The notes under the pieces: model-generated
The model's input: only the letters and a program-made list of their open reading frames with translations
The model's database searches: none
Told to the model about the DNA's origin: nothing
From: HLUCCA09 sp039189975
GTDB lineage: Bacteria; Pseudomonadota; Alphaproteobacteria; Rhodobacterales; Rhodobacteraceae
Reading direction: 5' to 3'
DNA length: 22,728 nucleotides
Assembly: GCA_039189975.1 (NCBI GenBank)
Contig: JBCCYI010000052.1
Span: forward strand, 1-22,728
Part shown: in pieces, positions 16,601 to 22,728 of the stretch
How the letters are laid out: each line of letters starts with the position of its first letter
Numbering within the stretch: the first letter of the stretch is position 1
Made by a program: the position numbers and the translations under genes

Positions 16601-17143
16601 TACGAGCTTTATCAGCAGATGCTGGAGGAGGCGATTGCCAAGATCAAGTCCGGCCAGCTTGAGGGGCTGACAGACGCCGACGAGCAATGGGCGCCGCAGA
16701 TCAATCTCGGCGTGCCGGTGCTTATCCCCGAGCCCTACGTGCCCGATCTCGACGTGCGCTTGGGGCTCTACCGACGGCTCTCTGGGCTGTCGAGCAAAGT
16801 GGAGCTGGAGGGGTTCGCGGCCGAGCTGATCGACCGGTTTGGGCCCCTGCCTAAGGAGGTCAACACGCTTCTGCTCGTGGTGCGGATCAAGGCGATGTGC
16901 AAGCGCGCGCACATCGCAAAGTTCGATGCCGGGCCGAAGGGCGCCACCCTTCAGTTTTACAACGATAAATATCCAAACCCGGTGGGCTTGGTCGATTTCG
17001 TCAAGGACCAGAACGGGCTGGCGAAGGTGAAAGACAACAAGATCGTCGTCCGCCGCGACTGGAGCAAAACCAAGGACAAGATCCAAGGCGCCTTCGCCAT
17101 AGCCCGCGATCTGGCGGAAAAAGCAAAGCAGGTTGATCGCTAA
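13661..17143 (+). CDS. mfd: Transcription-repair coupling factor Mfd
   Basis: A 1160-residue ATP-dependent DNA translocase that removes stalled RNA polymerase and recruits UvrA for excision repair of the transcribed strand. The start at ATG 13661 is preferred because AGGTGAG lies seven bases upstream; a GTG at 13649 in the same frame would add four residues and overlap that SD. Domain order: UvrB-like N-terminal module (about 1-350); RNA-polymerase-interaction domain around 490-560, beginning DLIVHVDHGVGRYKGLE; RecG-like helicase core with Walker A GDVGFGKT at 637-644 and the DEEQ box at 738-741; TATPIPRTLQLSL motif III; QIRGRVGRSKTRAYAY motif VI; and a C-terminal TRCF domain from about residue 1010. 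All key motifs are intact and the length is normal. Confidence 0.97.
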   Translation: MSQTAVPLAASERVTLSGAPEGFDARLLARELDAGRVVVHVARDDRRLEAMRAALAFFAPRAVVVDFPAWDCLPFDRVSPNPDISARRMATLAALAQGAFPGPFVVLTTLSAAMQRVPARDTLREAAFVADVGGRIDEAALRAFLVRMGFVQAPTVTEPGDYAIRGGIFDIYAPGQAGPVRLDLFGDVLDGARRFNAATQRTVEKLDRVELAPVSEVILDEAAITRFRQNYRIEFGAAGTDDPLYEAVSAGRKHAGMEHWVPFFHERMETLFDYLGGASVVLDDQLEPARVSRWDGIADSYDNRREAMRAKGRIDTVYKPAPPGLLYLDDAAWGAALDQHRVLQLAALPSPPGPGVTDAGGRIGRDFAPERQQEKLSLFGALAEHVAALRKDRHVVIASYSEGARERLKGLMEDEGVAGLALISDERDVPERVPAEGGAIHLAVWALEHGFTAKGLAIVSEQDVLGDRLIRRPKKKRRAENFLTEAQSLSPGDLIVHVDHGVGRYKGLEVVTALGAAHEMIHLEYAEQARLYLPVENIELLSRYGHEEGLLDRLGGGAWQAKKAKLKERVRRIADKLIRIAAERALRKAPVLEPVDHAWEEFCARFPYQETEDQLNAIEDVLNDLEAGSPMDRLVCGDVGFGKTEVAMRAAFIAALQGHQVAVIAPTTLLARQHAKSFTERFRGFPLRVRQLSRFVGTKEAALTRKGLESGEIDIVVGTHAVLSKQVKIKNLGLLIIDEEQHFGVTHKERLKEMRSDIHVLTLTATPIPRTLQLSLTGVRDLSIIGTPPVDRLAIRTYVSEFDTVTIREALLREHYRGGQSFFVVPRIADLPEMEEFLREQVPEVSYVVAHGQMAAGELDDRMNAFYDGKYDVLLATTIVESGLDIPTANTMVVHRADMFGLSQLYQIRGRVGRSKTRAYAYLTTKPRGKLTPQAEKRLRVLGSLDSLGAGFTLASQDLDIRGAGNLIGEEQSGHIKEVGYELYQQMLEEAIAKIKSGQLEGLTDADEQWAPQINLGVPVLIPEPYVPDLDVRLGLYRRLSGLSSKVELEGFAAELIDRFGPLPKEVNTLLLVVRIKAMCKRAHIAKFDAGPKGATLQFYNDKYPNPVGLVDFVKDQNGLAKVKDNKIVVRRDWSKTKDKIQGAFAIARDLAEKAKQVDR

Positions 17144-17308
17144 GACCGCCGAAGAGCGACACGGAGGTCATGCATTGACCACCGAGACGGGAGAGAGCCT
17201 GAAAATCGAGGGGTTCTTGAGGCTCGGTGCTTTGCCCGCGGGGGTCCGAAGCGGATCTGCCCGGTCTCGTAGCTCTCACATCAAAACCATTTGAATGGAG
17301 CGAGGGTG

Positions 17309-17524
17309 CTACAGAATAAGGAAACGTGGGCGGGCGCAAATGGCAGTAAAGTACGCAACCTTTGTTCTGGTGCCTCGCGCCAATGCCGTTAGGTCAAATC
17401 TAGCGATTGTTTCCAGAATGAAGGGTTCAGGCCGCTCTAATGTTTCGCACTCGTTGTTAACGTATTCGTTAATTGCACCATTGTCAGATTTGAAGAAACG
17501 ACGCTCACGCGCCAGGTATCCCAT
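17309..17524 (-). CDS. Uncertain small ORF, 71 residues
   Basis: Begins MGYLARERRFFKSDNGAINE and continues with a plausible amphipathic stretch around EYVNNECETLERPEPFILET. It lies in the AT-rich part of the gene-poor interval. No SD precedes the ATG, and codon use differs from the host genes. The frame also extends upstream without a better start. It may be a fragment of a horizontally acquired gene. No family is recognised. Confidence 0.18.
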   Translation of the reverse strand: MGYLARERRFFKSDNGAINEYVNNECETLERPEPFILETIARFDLTALARGTRTKVAYFTAICARPRFLIL

Positions 17525-17810
17525 AGTTTGATATTGATCTGGCGAGTGCGAGAGGTGCGAGCGCCCATTCTTGAGAGGTGCTCGTGGCCGGCTGATTTGG
17601 CGTGCCGCGAAGCCCCGGCGCCGGTATTGCGGGTCGTATGGCATAGACTTCGGAGCGTGCGAGCGCACCCATCACCCTGAGCGATCAAGACGTCCGTTTC
17701 CGCCTCGCGATAAGCTCTTGCACTTTAGGTGTGACGGGCATGGCCGCTGATGAACATGGCTGGATCAACGGTCTGTCCTTCAAGCACGCTGCGCCTAGAG
17801 GGACGTACAG

Positions 17811-17963
17811 ATGGTCTATGTTTGGCACATCGAGCCAACCCAGCCACTGCGGCGCTCCCGCGAGAAGCGACGTATCATGACGAGTCCTGAGGGAATTGCG
17901 CAAGCGCGCGTCGAGAAACCTGAACCCGCGCTTGGGTCGTGTGACCCTAAGATTTCTTGGTAA
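17811..17963 (+). CDS. Uncertain small ORF, 50 residues, with a good ribosome site
   Basis: Begins MVYVWHIEPTQPLRRSREKR, ends DPKISW then TAA. AGAGGGA stands seven bases before the ATG, the best SD in this interval, and an in-frame TAG at 17796 sets the upstream limit. The peptide is basic with no membrane segment. Codon bias is weak. It may be a real short protein or chance. Confidence 0.2.
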   Translation: MVYVWHIEPTQPLRRSREKRRIMTSPEGIAQARVEKPEPALGSCDPKISW

Positions 17964-18210
17964 TGGGCAATCGCGATCCAGTGTTGCTCGGAGAGAAAAG
18001 AACTTCTGCAAAGCTCTCGGCCTGCGACGTAATGTACTCTAAATGGAAACGGTTTGTTTTTGACGCGCCTCTGATATTGCGGCAGGAATGTGTTAACAAT
18101 TTGACAATTGAGGCAGGGGTGCGTCAGCTATCTGGCACAGATCAGATGCAATCGTTCCCATACGGAAGGCGGACGCCGTTGGCAGGTCAAACTGACACAA
18201 CGGAGGCCCC

Positions 18211-18906
18211 ATGTTGTCACGCTTAAAGGTTGCTCTTGGTGCAGCACTCACTGTCGCAACGCTGGCGACGCCAGCCATTTCGGCGCCCCTGAACGCCACA
18301 TTCACAATCGACATCTACAATTTCGATGCCGGCGGGAACTCCAACAACACGTTCGCCGACGCGCAAAATCTTGTCGGACGCACAATTCTCGACACTATCA
18401 CCTATGAAGGTACCCTCGATTTCCGGGTTGCAACGCGCAACTCTCCCGCGGGCGGTACGCCCAGCATCCAGTTTTTCTTTGACTCCGCAGCTGACCAGAC
18501 GGGCATCACCTCGTCGCTCAACGGCGTCGATCTGTCGACCGTCGATTTGAGCAGTGGTGACGGCAGCGGAACGCCGTCATTCAGAACCACGACCATCCTC
18601 GACATCCGGGCGACGATCCCGCTCTCCTTTGGCGGCGATATCGTCCACGACGATGGCATCAGCGTCTATGACGATGGGGTCCTCGTCACGGCCGTCAACT
18701 CGCGTCAGCCGACGACGGAACGGACGACCTCGTTCTTCTTTGACGGAGGGGACTTCCGCCTGATCTATGCCGCTGCAAATGGCGACCCCTCGATTCTTGA
18801 GGTGGCCGGCCCGCCGCCTGTCATCCCGCTTCCGCCCGCTGGCATGCTGCTGATCGCAGGCGTCGGTGGTCTGACCCTTCTGACACGCCGGCGTAAGGCC
18901 ACCTGA
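18211..18906 (+). CDS. Secreted protein with VPLPA/PEP-CTERM-like sorting tail
   Basis: A 231-residue exported protein. The N-terminal MLSRLKVALGAALTVATLAT then PAISA is a signal peptide cleaved near residue 25. The mature region is rich in Thr, Ser, Asp and Gly with beta-type alternation and no cysteines, as in many exosortase substrates. The C-terminus has the three-part sorting signal: IPLPPAG at 205-211 (a VPLPA-like motif with one extra Pro), a hydrophobic helix MLLIAGVGGLTLL, and TRRRKAT. Known of the class: the tail is recognised by an exosortase and the protein is released or anchored at the envelope, often with exopolysaccharide. CGGAGG lies close before the ATG. No exosortase gene is in the window. 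Confidence 0.85.
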   Translation: MLSRLKVALGAALTVATLATPAISAPLNATFTIDIYNFDAGGNSNNTFADAQNLVGRTILDTITYEGTLDFRVATRNSPAGGTPSIQFFFDSAADQTGITSSLNGVDLSTVDLSSGDGSGTPSFRTTTILDIRATIPLSFGGDIVHDDGISVYDDGVLVTAVNSRQPTTERTTSFFFDGGDFRLIYAAANGDPSILEVAGPPPVIPLPPAGMLLIAGVGGLTLLTRRRKAT

Positions 18907-19179
18907 GCTGCGCTCTTTCGACGGCTAGAAAGGCGTGCGGCGGACCGACCTGGTGTCGGTTCGCCCGACTTGCGTTCCTGCTGCCGCGGCCCCGTTACGT
19001 CTGACTTGGAGCAGAGGACGCGGGAGACCCTCGGATTTCGCCCGGGCTGGGCCGCGTCCATTCCACGTCAGCCCCGTTGGCCCCGCGCATCAGGTTGCGC
19101 GTGCGATCCGGGACTTTCCGTCTCGCGTCGCTGCCCCGGCAGCCGCGCAACCGCTCAGGCGGCGCGCCGGGTTTCTGGC

Positions 19180-20245
19180 CACAGGAGCCCTCGGGTCGGC
19201 AAGGATCAGACGGATGTCGTGGCCGCACCCGCAGAGCACGGCGTGGAGGACGCCGCCAGGAATGCCCAGGAGCGTATATCGTGCGAGACGGCCGTCTGTC
19301 GTCTTGATGACTTTGGCGGGTTCGATGACGCTGTAGCGTCTCGGCGCGCGCCGGAGCGCCGGAGGTATCCCGCGGCGCTGGCCAGCGACGAAGTCGTCCG
19401 TGTCTTTGACGCCATAGCAGCGGTAGCCGGGAGCGACAAAGGCGCGGCAGGGGCGCAGTTAGGATCTCCACTTTTTCGAGCGCCCCGCGCTGGGTGTGGC
19501 CGTCGTACGGATTGCCGGGTATCGCGCGCATGTCTACGGCGCAGCCGTCGCGATAGTGGTCCCGATCACGACCATGGCGCCAAACTCGGAGCAGACGTGG
19601 GCGTTCAGGCGTCCTAATGCCCCACTTGGACGTTACAAGGTAAGCCCGACAGCCCCAAGCCCTTCGAGGTACGGCGGACTTATGGCTTGCGCAGGACATA
19701 GCAGGACATAGAGCGTGCGCGTCTCCTTCTGCTGCGACAGGCGGTCGAAGCAGGCGATCTCGCCCTCGATGCGGCCACGTTGAGCGGCGTCGGCTACATT
19801 CTCCTGCCGCCGGACGTCGCGCAGCACCCGGCCGGTATCGTCCTTTAGCGAATGTAGACGCTTGCACATCCGCCTGAACAGGCTGGCAGAGGCGCAGAGG
19901 CCGACCTTGACGAGCCCCCGATGGTGCAGCCAAGTTTCATGTAAGCATGGCGTTGCTCCGCAGAGAAGGCCGTTGTCTTTGAAAGCCTTGGGGAGCGGAG
20001 GCGTTGCAGGCTGGGATTACTGTCTCCGGAGCGGGTGGCTGGTAGCTTCGGGATGTGTGCTGTACGCACGGGAGCACTGCCACGAGCCGAGGTCTCCGAC
20101 CGGCCGGTAAGCGAGGGAAAGAGCCCGATCCACTCCCGCGCGCAGAACGCCCAGTCCGTGAGCGCTTCGAGCCGGGCGCGCGCGCGATGAATGTCGGTCA
20201 ATTCGGTCGGGCGCGAGCCCAGCGGATCGCCCCGTTCGAGCGCAG
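19180..20245 (-). pseudogene. Decayed IS5-family transposase
   Basis: On the - strand, fragments in several frames line up in the order of an IS5-family DDE transposase. They are RARLEALTDWAFCAREW (about 20130-20190); ASASLFRRMCKRLHSLKDDT and TGRVLRDVRRQ (about 19770-19900); SEFGAMVVIGTTIA and then, in another frame, MRAIPGNPYDGHTQRGALEK (about 19480-19600); and GYRCYGVKDTDDFVAGQRRG through VIEPAKVIKTTDGRLARYTL to HAVLCGCGHDIRLILADPRA (about 19184-19435). The segment between the N-terminal helix and the RRM block is largely missing. The AFVDRGYRGH block expected in this family reads AFVAPGYRCYG, so a catalytic Asp is lost. At least three frame changes occur, one from a 10-bp duplication at 19691-19710. 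No terminal inverted repeats were recognised. The element is dead; boundaries are approximate. Confidence 0.8.
19691..19710. repeat. 10-bp tandem duplication inside the transposase remnant
   Basis: GCAGGACATA occurs twice in direct succession. On the - strand it falls just after the CTCTATGTCCTG codons (LYVL) and shifts the transposase frame by one base, one of the inactivating lesions. Confidence 0.85.
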
Positions 20246-20415
20246 GACGTTGGCTCGATTGTGTTTCCCGAATTGCTGAGGTTTTGCAGGAACCGGCGCA
20301 AGTGCTGTCGTTCCCCAACAGCTGGGGTTCCTTCCCCGCCAGGTAAGTTAGAGGCTTGGGCGTTCTTCCGAGCCGACGCGCCCAGTGTGGCATTGCCGCA
20401 GAGACATTGCGCGCT

Positions 20416-20444
20416 TTGACAGATGCGGGGCGATCAGCAATGCT
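20416..20444 (+). promoter_or_regulatory. Candidate sigma-70 promoter for the response-regulator operon
   Basis: A perfect TTGACA (20416-20421) is followed after 17 bases by AATGCT (20439-20444), which keeps the important A at position 2 and T at position 6 of the -10 box. The predicted start would leave a leader of about 60 bases before the ATG at 20511. Just upstream, CCCCA and TGGGG (20313-20327) form a short hairpin, overlapped by a longer AGGAACC/GGTTCCT pairing, that could insulate the operon from the IS remnant. Confidence 0.4.
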
Positions 20445-20510
20445 CTCGCGGAGTGCACGACACGCGCCCCGACAGAGGGCCGGCGCTCGCGTTTGGGGGG
20501 AGACTGACCG

Positions 20511-20933
20511 ATGAGTAAGCGCATCCTTCTCGTGGAGGACGAGCCCAACATCATAGAAGCCGTGCGGTTCATCCTGTCCCGCGACGGCTGGGTGGTGACG
20601 ACCCATTCAGATGGGCGCACGGCTGTCGATGCCGTCGCGCGGGCGACGCCTGACGTGCTTGTTCTGGATGTGATGTTGCCGGGCCGGTCGGGCTTTGAAA
20701 TTCTGCGGGAGCTGCGCGAGCGCCCCGAAACGTCCAGACTGCCTGTTCTGATGCTTACGGCCAAAGGACAGGAGCGAGACCGCGAACTTGCGGAGCGTTA
20801 TGGCGTGACGCGGTTCATGACGAAGCCGTTCGCCAATGCGGACGTTTTGCAGGCGGTGAATGCGTTGGCCGCGCCGATGCCCGACGCGTCCCCGGCAGAA
20901 CGCTTCCCGGCGGCGGAGGGGGATCGGCCCTAG
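20511..20933 (+). CDS. Single-domain (CheY-like) response regulator
   Basis: A 140-residue receiver-only protein. Acidic pocket E9, D10, E11; phospho-acceptor D53 in VLVLDVMLPGRSG; T83 in LMLTAKG; K105 in FMTKPF. All conserved residues of a working receiver are present. After the receiver only a short Pro/Ala-rich tail remains, so there is no DNA-binding output; it should act by protein contact or as a phosphate relay. A GGGGGGAG precedes the ATG by about eight bases. It is followed four bases later by the small membrane protein gene and then by the symporter-type gene, suggesting one operon. Confidence 0.92.
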   Translation: MSKRILLVEDEPNIIEAVRFILSRDGWVVTTHSDGRTAVDAVARATPDVLVLDVMLPGRSGFEILRELRERPETSRLPVLMLTAKGQERDRELAERYGVTRFMTKPFANADVLQAVNALAAPMPDASPAERFPAAEGDRP

Positions 20934-20937
20934 GGCT

Positions 20938-21297
20938 ATGGCGGGCGCACCTGATCCAGACGAAGCTTCCGAGCCGACGGATCCCGGCACAGACGCTGGC
21001 GCTGAGCAGGCAGGCGGCGGTCCGGTCGGTGTGGCTGGCGCGCGCGCTCCGCTCTTTTTGCATCGAGAGACCTACAAGCACCGGCGTGTGATGGACGCGG
21101 CGCGTCTGCTGCCGTTATTGGGCGCCGCGCTGTTGCTGCTTCCTATGCTCTGGGAAACCTCGCACCTGACGTCGATGGGCGCTGTCTATCTCTTTCTGGC
21201 GTGGCTCTTCTTGATCGTGCTGGCGGCCGTCCTGGCTCGAAGGCTTGCTGAGCCCTTGCGGGACGCGGGGCGTGCTGCGCGGGATGACGTCCCATGA
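20938..21297 (+). CDS. Small two-helix membrane protein, possible subunit of the SSS-domain protein
   Basis: 119 residues from ATG 20938, four bases after the response-regulator stop; its stop overlaps the next start as ATGA. Residues 1-40 are acidic, then Gly/Ala-rich. LHRETYKHRRVMDAARLLPL leads into helix 1 (about 56-72), and a short loop WETSHLTSMGA leads into helix 2 (about 81-101, YLFLAWLFLIVLAAVLARRL). The layout recalls the small DUF4212 subunits encoded just before some SSS symporters (basic lead-in, helix, short loop, 'GxxYxF' helix 2, Arg-rich end). The similarity is in topology and gene order, not convincing sequence identity. No known function. Confidence 0.72.
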   Translation: MAGAPDPDEASEPTDPGTDAGAEQAGGGPVGVAGARAPLFLHRETYKHRRVMDAARLLPLLGAALLLLPMLWETSHLTSMGAVYLFLAWLFLIVLAAVLARRLAEPLRDAGRAARDDVP

Positions 21298-22728
21298 GCT
21301 TCAACGTCCTCGTGTCGCTGTCGCTCGCCTATGTGGCGCTGCTCTTTATCGTGGCGGCGGCGGCCGAACGTCAGGCGCGGTCGGGTCGGGGGCGCTGGAT
21401 GTCCTCGCCCACGGTCTACACGCTGTCCCTGTCGGTCTATTGCACGGCGTGGACGTTCTACGGCGCCGTTGGGTATGCCGCGCGGTCAGGGCTCGAGTTC
21501 ATCACGATTTACCTGGGCCCTACGCTTGTCTTTGTGGGGTGGTGGCTGATCCTGCGTAAGCTGGTTCGGGTGGGTCGAACGCAAAGGATCACCTCGATCG
21601 CGGACCTCATCTCGTCGCGCTACGGCAAGTCCACGCTGCTGGGGGTCATGGTCACGGTGCTGATGCTGGTGGGCACGACGCCCTACATCGCGCTGCAATT
21701 GCAATCGGTGACGCAATCCTTCGGGGTGTTCGCGGGCGCGCCCATGCAGGGCGAAGAGATGGTGTCATCCGCGCTCTGGATCGCGGCGGGGCTGGCGGTG
21801 TTCACGATCCTCTTTGGCACGCGCAACCTCGACGCCAACGAGCGTCACCACGGCGTCGTCATGGCGATTGCGGTGGAGGCGGTGGTCAAGCTGGTGGCGC
21901 TGATGGCGGTGGGGGTCTTCGTCGTCTGGGGGCTGGCCGACGGCCCGCTCGACGTGCTCGCCCGGATCGACGCGTCCCCCATCGCGACCTGGCAGGTCGA
22001 CCCGACGCGCTGGGCCGGGCTCATCTTTTGCTCAGCGGCGGCCGTTTTGTGCCTGCCGCGGATGTTTCAGGTGCTTGTGGTCGAGAATGCGGACGAGGCG
22101 CATCTGGCGACCGCCTCCTGGGCCTTTCCGCTCTACCTCTTTGCGATGTCGCTCTTTGTGGTGCCGATCGCGGTCCTGGGCCTCGAACGGATGCCAGAAG
22201 GGGCCAACCCCGACATGCTCGTGCTGACGCTGCCGCTGGCGGAGGGGCAGGAATCGCTCGCGGTGCTCGCCTTCCTCGGCGGGTTCTCCTCGGCAACCTC
22301 GATGGTGATCGTGGCAAGCCTGGCGCTGGCGACGATGGTCTCCAACCACATCGTCATGCCGATCTACCTCGCGCGGCGCGACGACCGCGTCACCGTCGCG
22401 GGCGACGTCCGTCATGTGGTGCTTCGGGCGCGGCGGTTTGCCATCGGGGGCGTCCTGATGCTGGGGTATCTTTACTTTCGGTTGTCGGGTGGGTCGGCGG
22501 CGCTGGCCTCCATCGGCCTCATCGCCTTCGTGGGCGTGGCGCAGGTGCTGCCGGCGATGATCGGCGGGCTCTTCTGGCGCGGCGGCACACGGCTCGGCGC
22601 CGCGTTCGGGCTCGGGATCGGCTTTGCGATCTGGATCTATGCGCTCTTTCTGCCGAGCTTCGGCATGGCTGGCCCCTTGCCGCCGCAGGTCCTGGCCGAG
22701 GGGCCCTTTGGCCTGGCCTGGCTGCGCC
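21294..22728 (+). CDS. Sodium:solute symporter-family membrane domain, probably of a hybrid sensor kinase (3' end outside window)
   Basis: 478 complete codons from ATG 21294 to the right edge with no stop. The first half has about a dozen membrane helices of the SSS/PutP fold. Features include SVYCTAWTFYGAVGYAARSG, a segment typical of the CbrA/CrbS-type kinase group; RITSIADLISSRYGKS in the first cytoplasmic loop; GTRNLDANERHHGVV; LPRMFQVLVVENADEAHLATASW; and FSSATSMVIVASLALATMVSNHIVMP. The WTFYG plus RITSIADLIS combination, and the neighbouring receiver protein, suggest that PAS, HisKA and HATPase domains follow beyond the edge. If they do not, this would be a plain SSS transporter. Translation is coupled to the small membrane protein through the ATGA overlap. 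Confidence 0.85.
   Translation, partial: MSFNVLVSLSLAYVALLFIVAAAAERQARSGRGRWMSSPTVYTLSLSVYCTAWTFYGAVGYAARSGLEFITIYLGPTLVFVGWWLILRKLVRVGRTQRITSIADLISSRYGKSTLLGVMVTVLMLVGTTPYIALQLQSVTQSFGVFAGAPMQGEEMVSSALWIAAGLAVFTILFGTRNLDANERHHGVVMAIAVEAVVKLVALMAVGVFVVWGLADGPLDVLARIDASPIATWQVDPTRWAGLIFCSAAAVLCLPRMFQVLVVENADEAHLATASWAFPLYLFAMSLFVVPIAVLGLERMPEGANPDMLVLTLPLAEGQESLAVLAFLGGFSSATSMVIVASLALATMVSNHIVMPIYLARRDDRVTVAGDVRHVVLRARRFAIGGVLMLGYLYFRLSGGSAALASIGLIAFVGVAQVLPAMIGGLFWRGGTRLGAAFGLGIGFAIWIYALFLPSFGMAGPLPPQVLAEGPFGLAWLR

Larger units (their letters stand above)
17144..18210. other. Gene-poor, AT-richer interval between mfd and the sorted secreted protein
   Basis: About 1.07 kb with clearly lower GC than the flanks, especially 17290-17560 and 17990-18120, and without the strong G/C third-position bias of neighbouring genes. 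Several open frames of 50-110 codons occur on both strands, but none has a recognisable product. The two least bad candidates are listed separately. A perfect TTGACA at 18101-18106 lies upstream of the next gene, but no matching -10 is seen at 16-18 bases. No tRNA-like or att-like repeat was found by eye. Confidence 0.6.

Noticed and set aside
17685..18011. A 108-codon - strand open frame in the gene-poor interval
   Set aside because: No ribosome site, no third-position bias, no recognisable motif.
18101..18129. Promoter for the sorted secreted protein from the perfect TTGACA at 18101
   Set aside because: At 16-18 bases spacing there is no acceptable -10; TATCTG appears only at about 21 bases.
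18995..19933. A 312-codon - strand open frame covering the IS remnant
   Set aside because: Only a short part (around MRAIPGNPYDGHT) is in the transposase frame; the rest reads out of frame, so it is not a gene but part of the pseudogene.
19845..20606. A 253-codon - strand open frame reaching into the response-regulator gene
   Set aside because: Its middle contains the transposase N-terminal block but the beginning overlaps the response regulator antisense and the end is out of frame. It is treated as remnant.

Overview
The window is high-GC DNA from an alphaproteobacterium, most likely of the Roseobacter/Rhodobacteraceae group. Three protein types point there: a VPLPA-type C-terminal sorting tail, a long acidic-Ala/Pro inner-membrane protein with a PilP-like end, and a symporter-domain sensor kinase. 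The assignment rests on protein character recalled from memory, not on a search. Both ends cut through genes.

Left block (1-4924, + strand): an oligopeptide ABC transporter operon in the order oppA (3' half only), oppB, oppC, oppD, oppF. The genes are tightly packed except at two places. The oppA-oppB gap holds a perfect 22-bp palindrome and a separate strong hairpin, as expected where a binding-protein message is made in excess over its membrane partners. The oppC-oppD gap holds a tandem array of a 25-bp unit. Each complete unit carries a Shine-Dalgarno sequence and an overlapping TGATG stop/start, so the array spells a chain of coupled mini-ORFs leading into oppD.

Middle block (4983-10678, - strand): a KefB/C-type cation:proton antiporter with a C-terminal TrkA-N domain, then a protein of about 1166 residues. 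The latter has a GspL/PilM-like N-terminus, one transmembrane helix, a very long low-complexity region and a PilP/GspC-like C-terminus. Next come a secreted SIMPL-domain protein (+), a large TPR protein (-) convergent with it, and mfd (+), the transcription-repair coupling factor, divergent from the TPR gene.

Right block (17144-22728): a gene-poor, AT-richer stretch, a secreted protein with a VPLPA/PEP-CTERM-like sorting tail, and a heavily decayed IS5-family transposase on the - strand. An intact operon follows: a single-domain response regulator, a small two-helix membrane protein, and the N-terminal SSS (sodium:solute symporter) domain of what is probably a hybrid transporter/sensor kinase, cut by the right edge. 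The 17.1-20.5 kb interval looks like an accessory insertion point between conserved housekeeping segments.

I saw no rRNA, tRNA, CRISPR array or complete mobile element. The least ordinary items are the 25-bp mini-ORF array, the GspL/PilM-to-PilP fusion-like protein, and the small membrane subunit placed before the symporter-type kinase.
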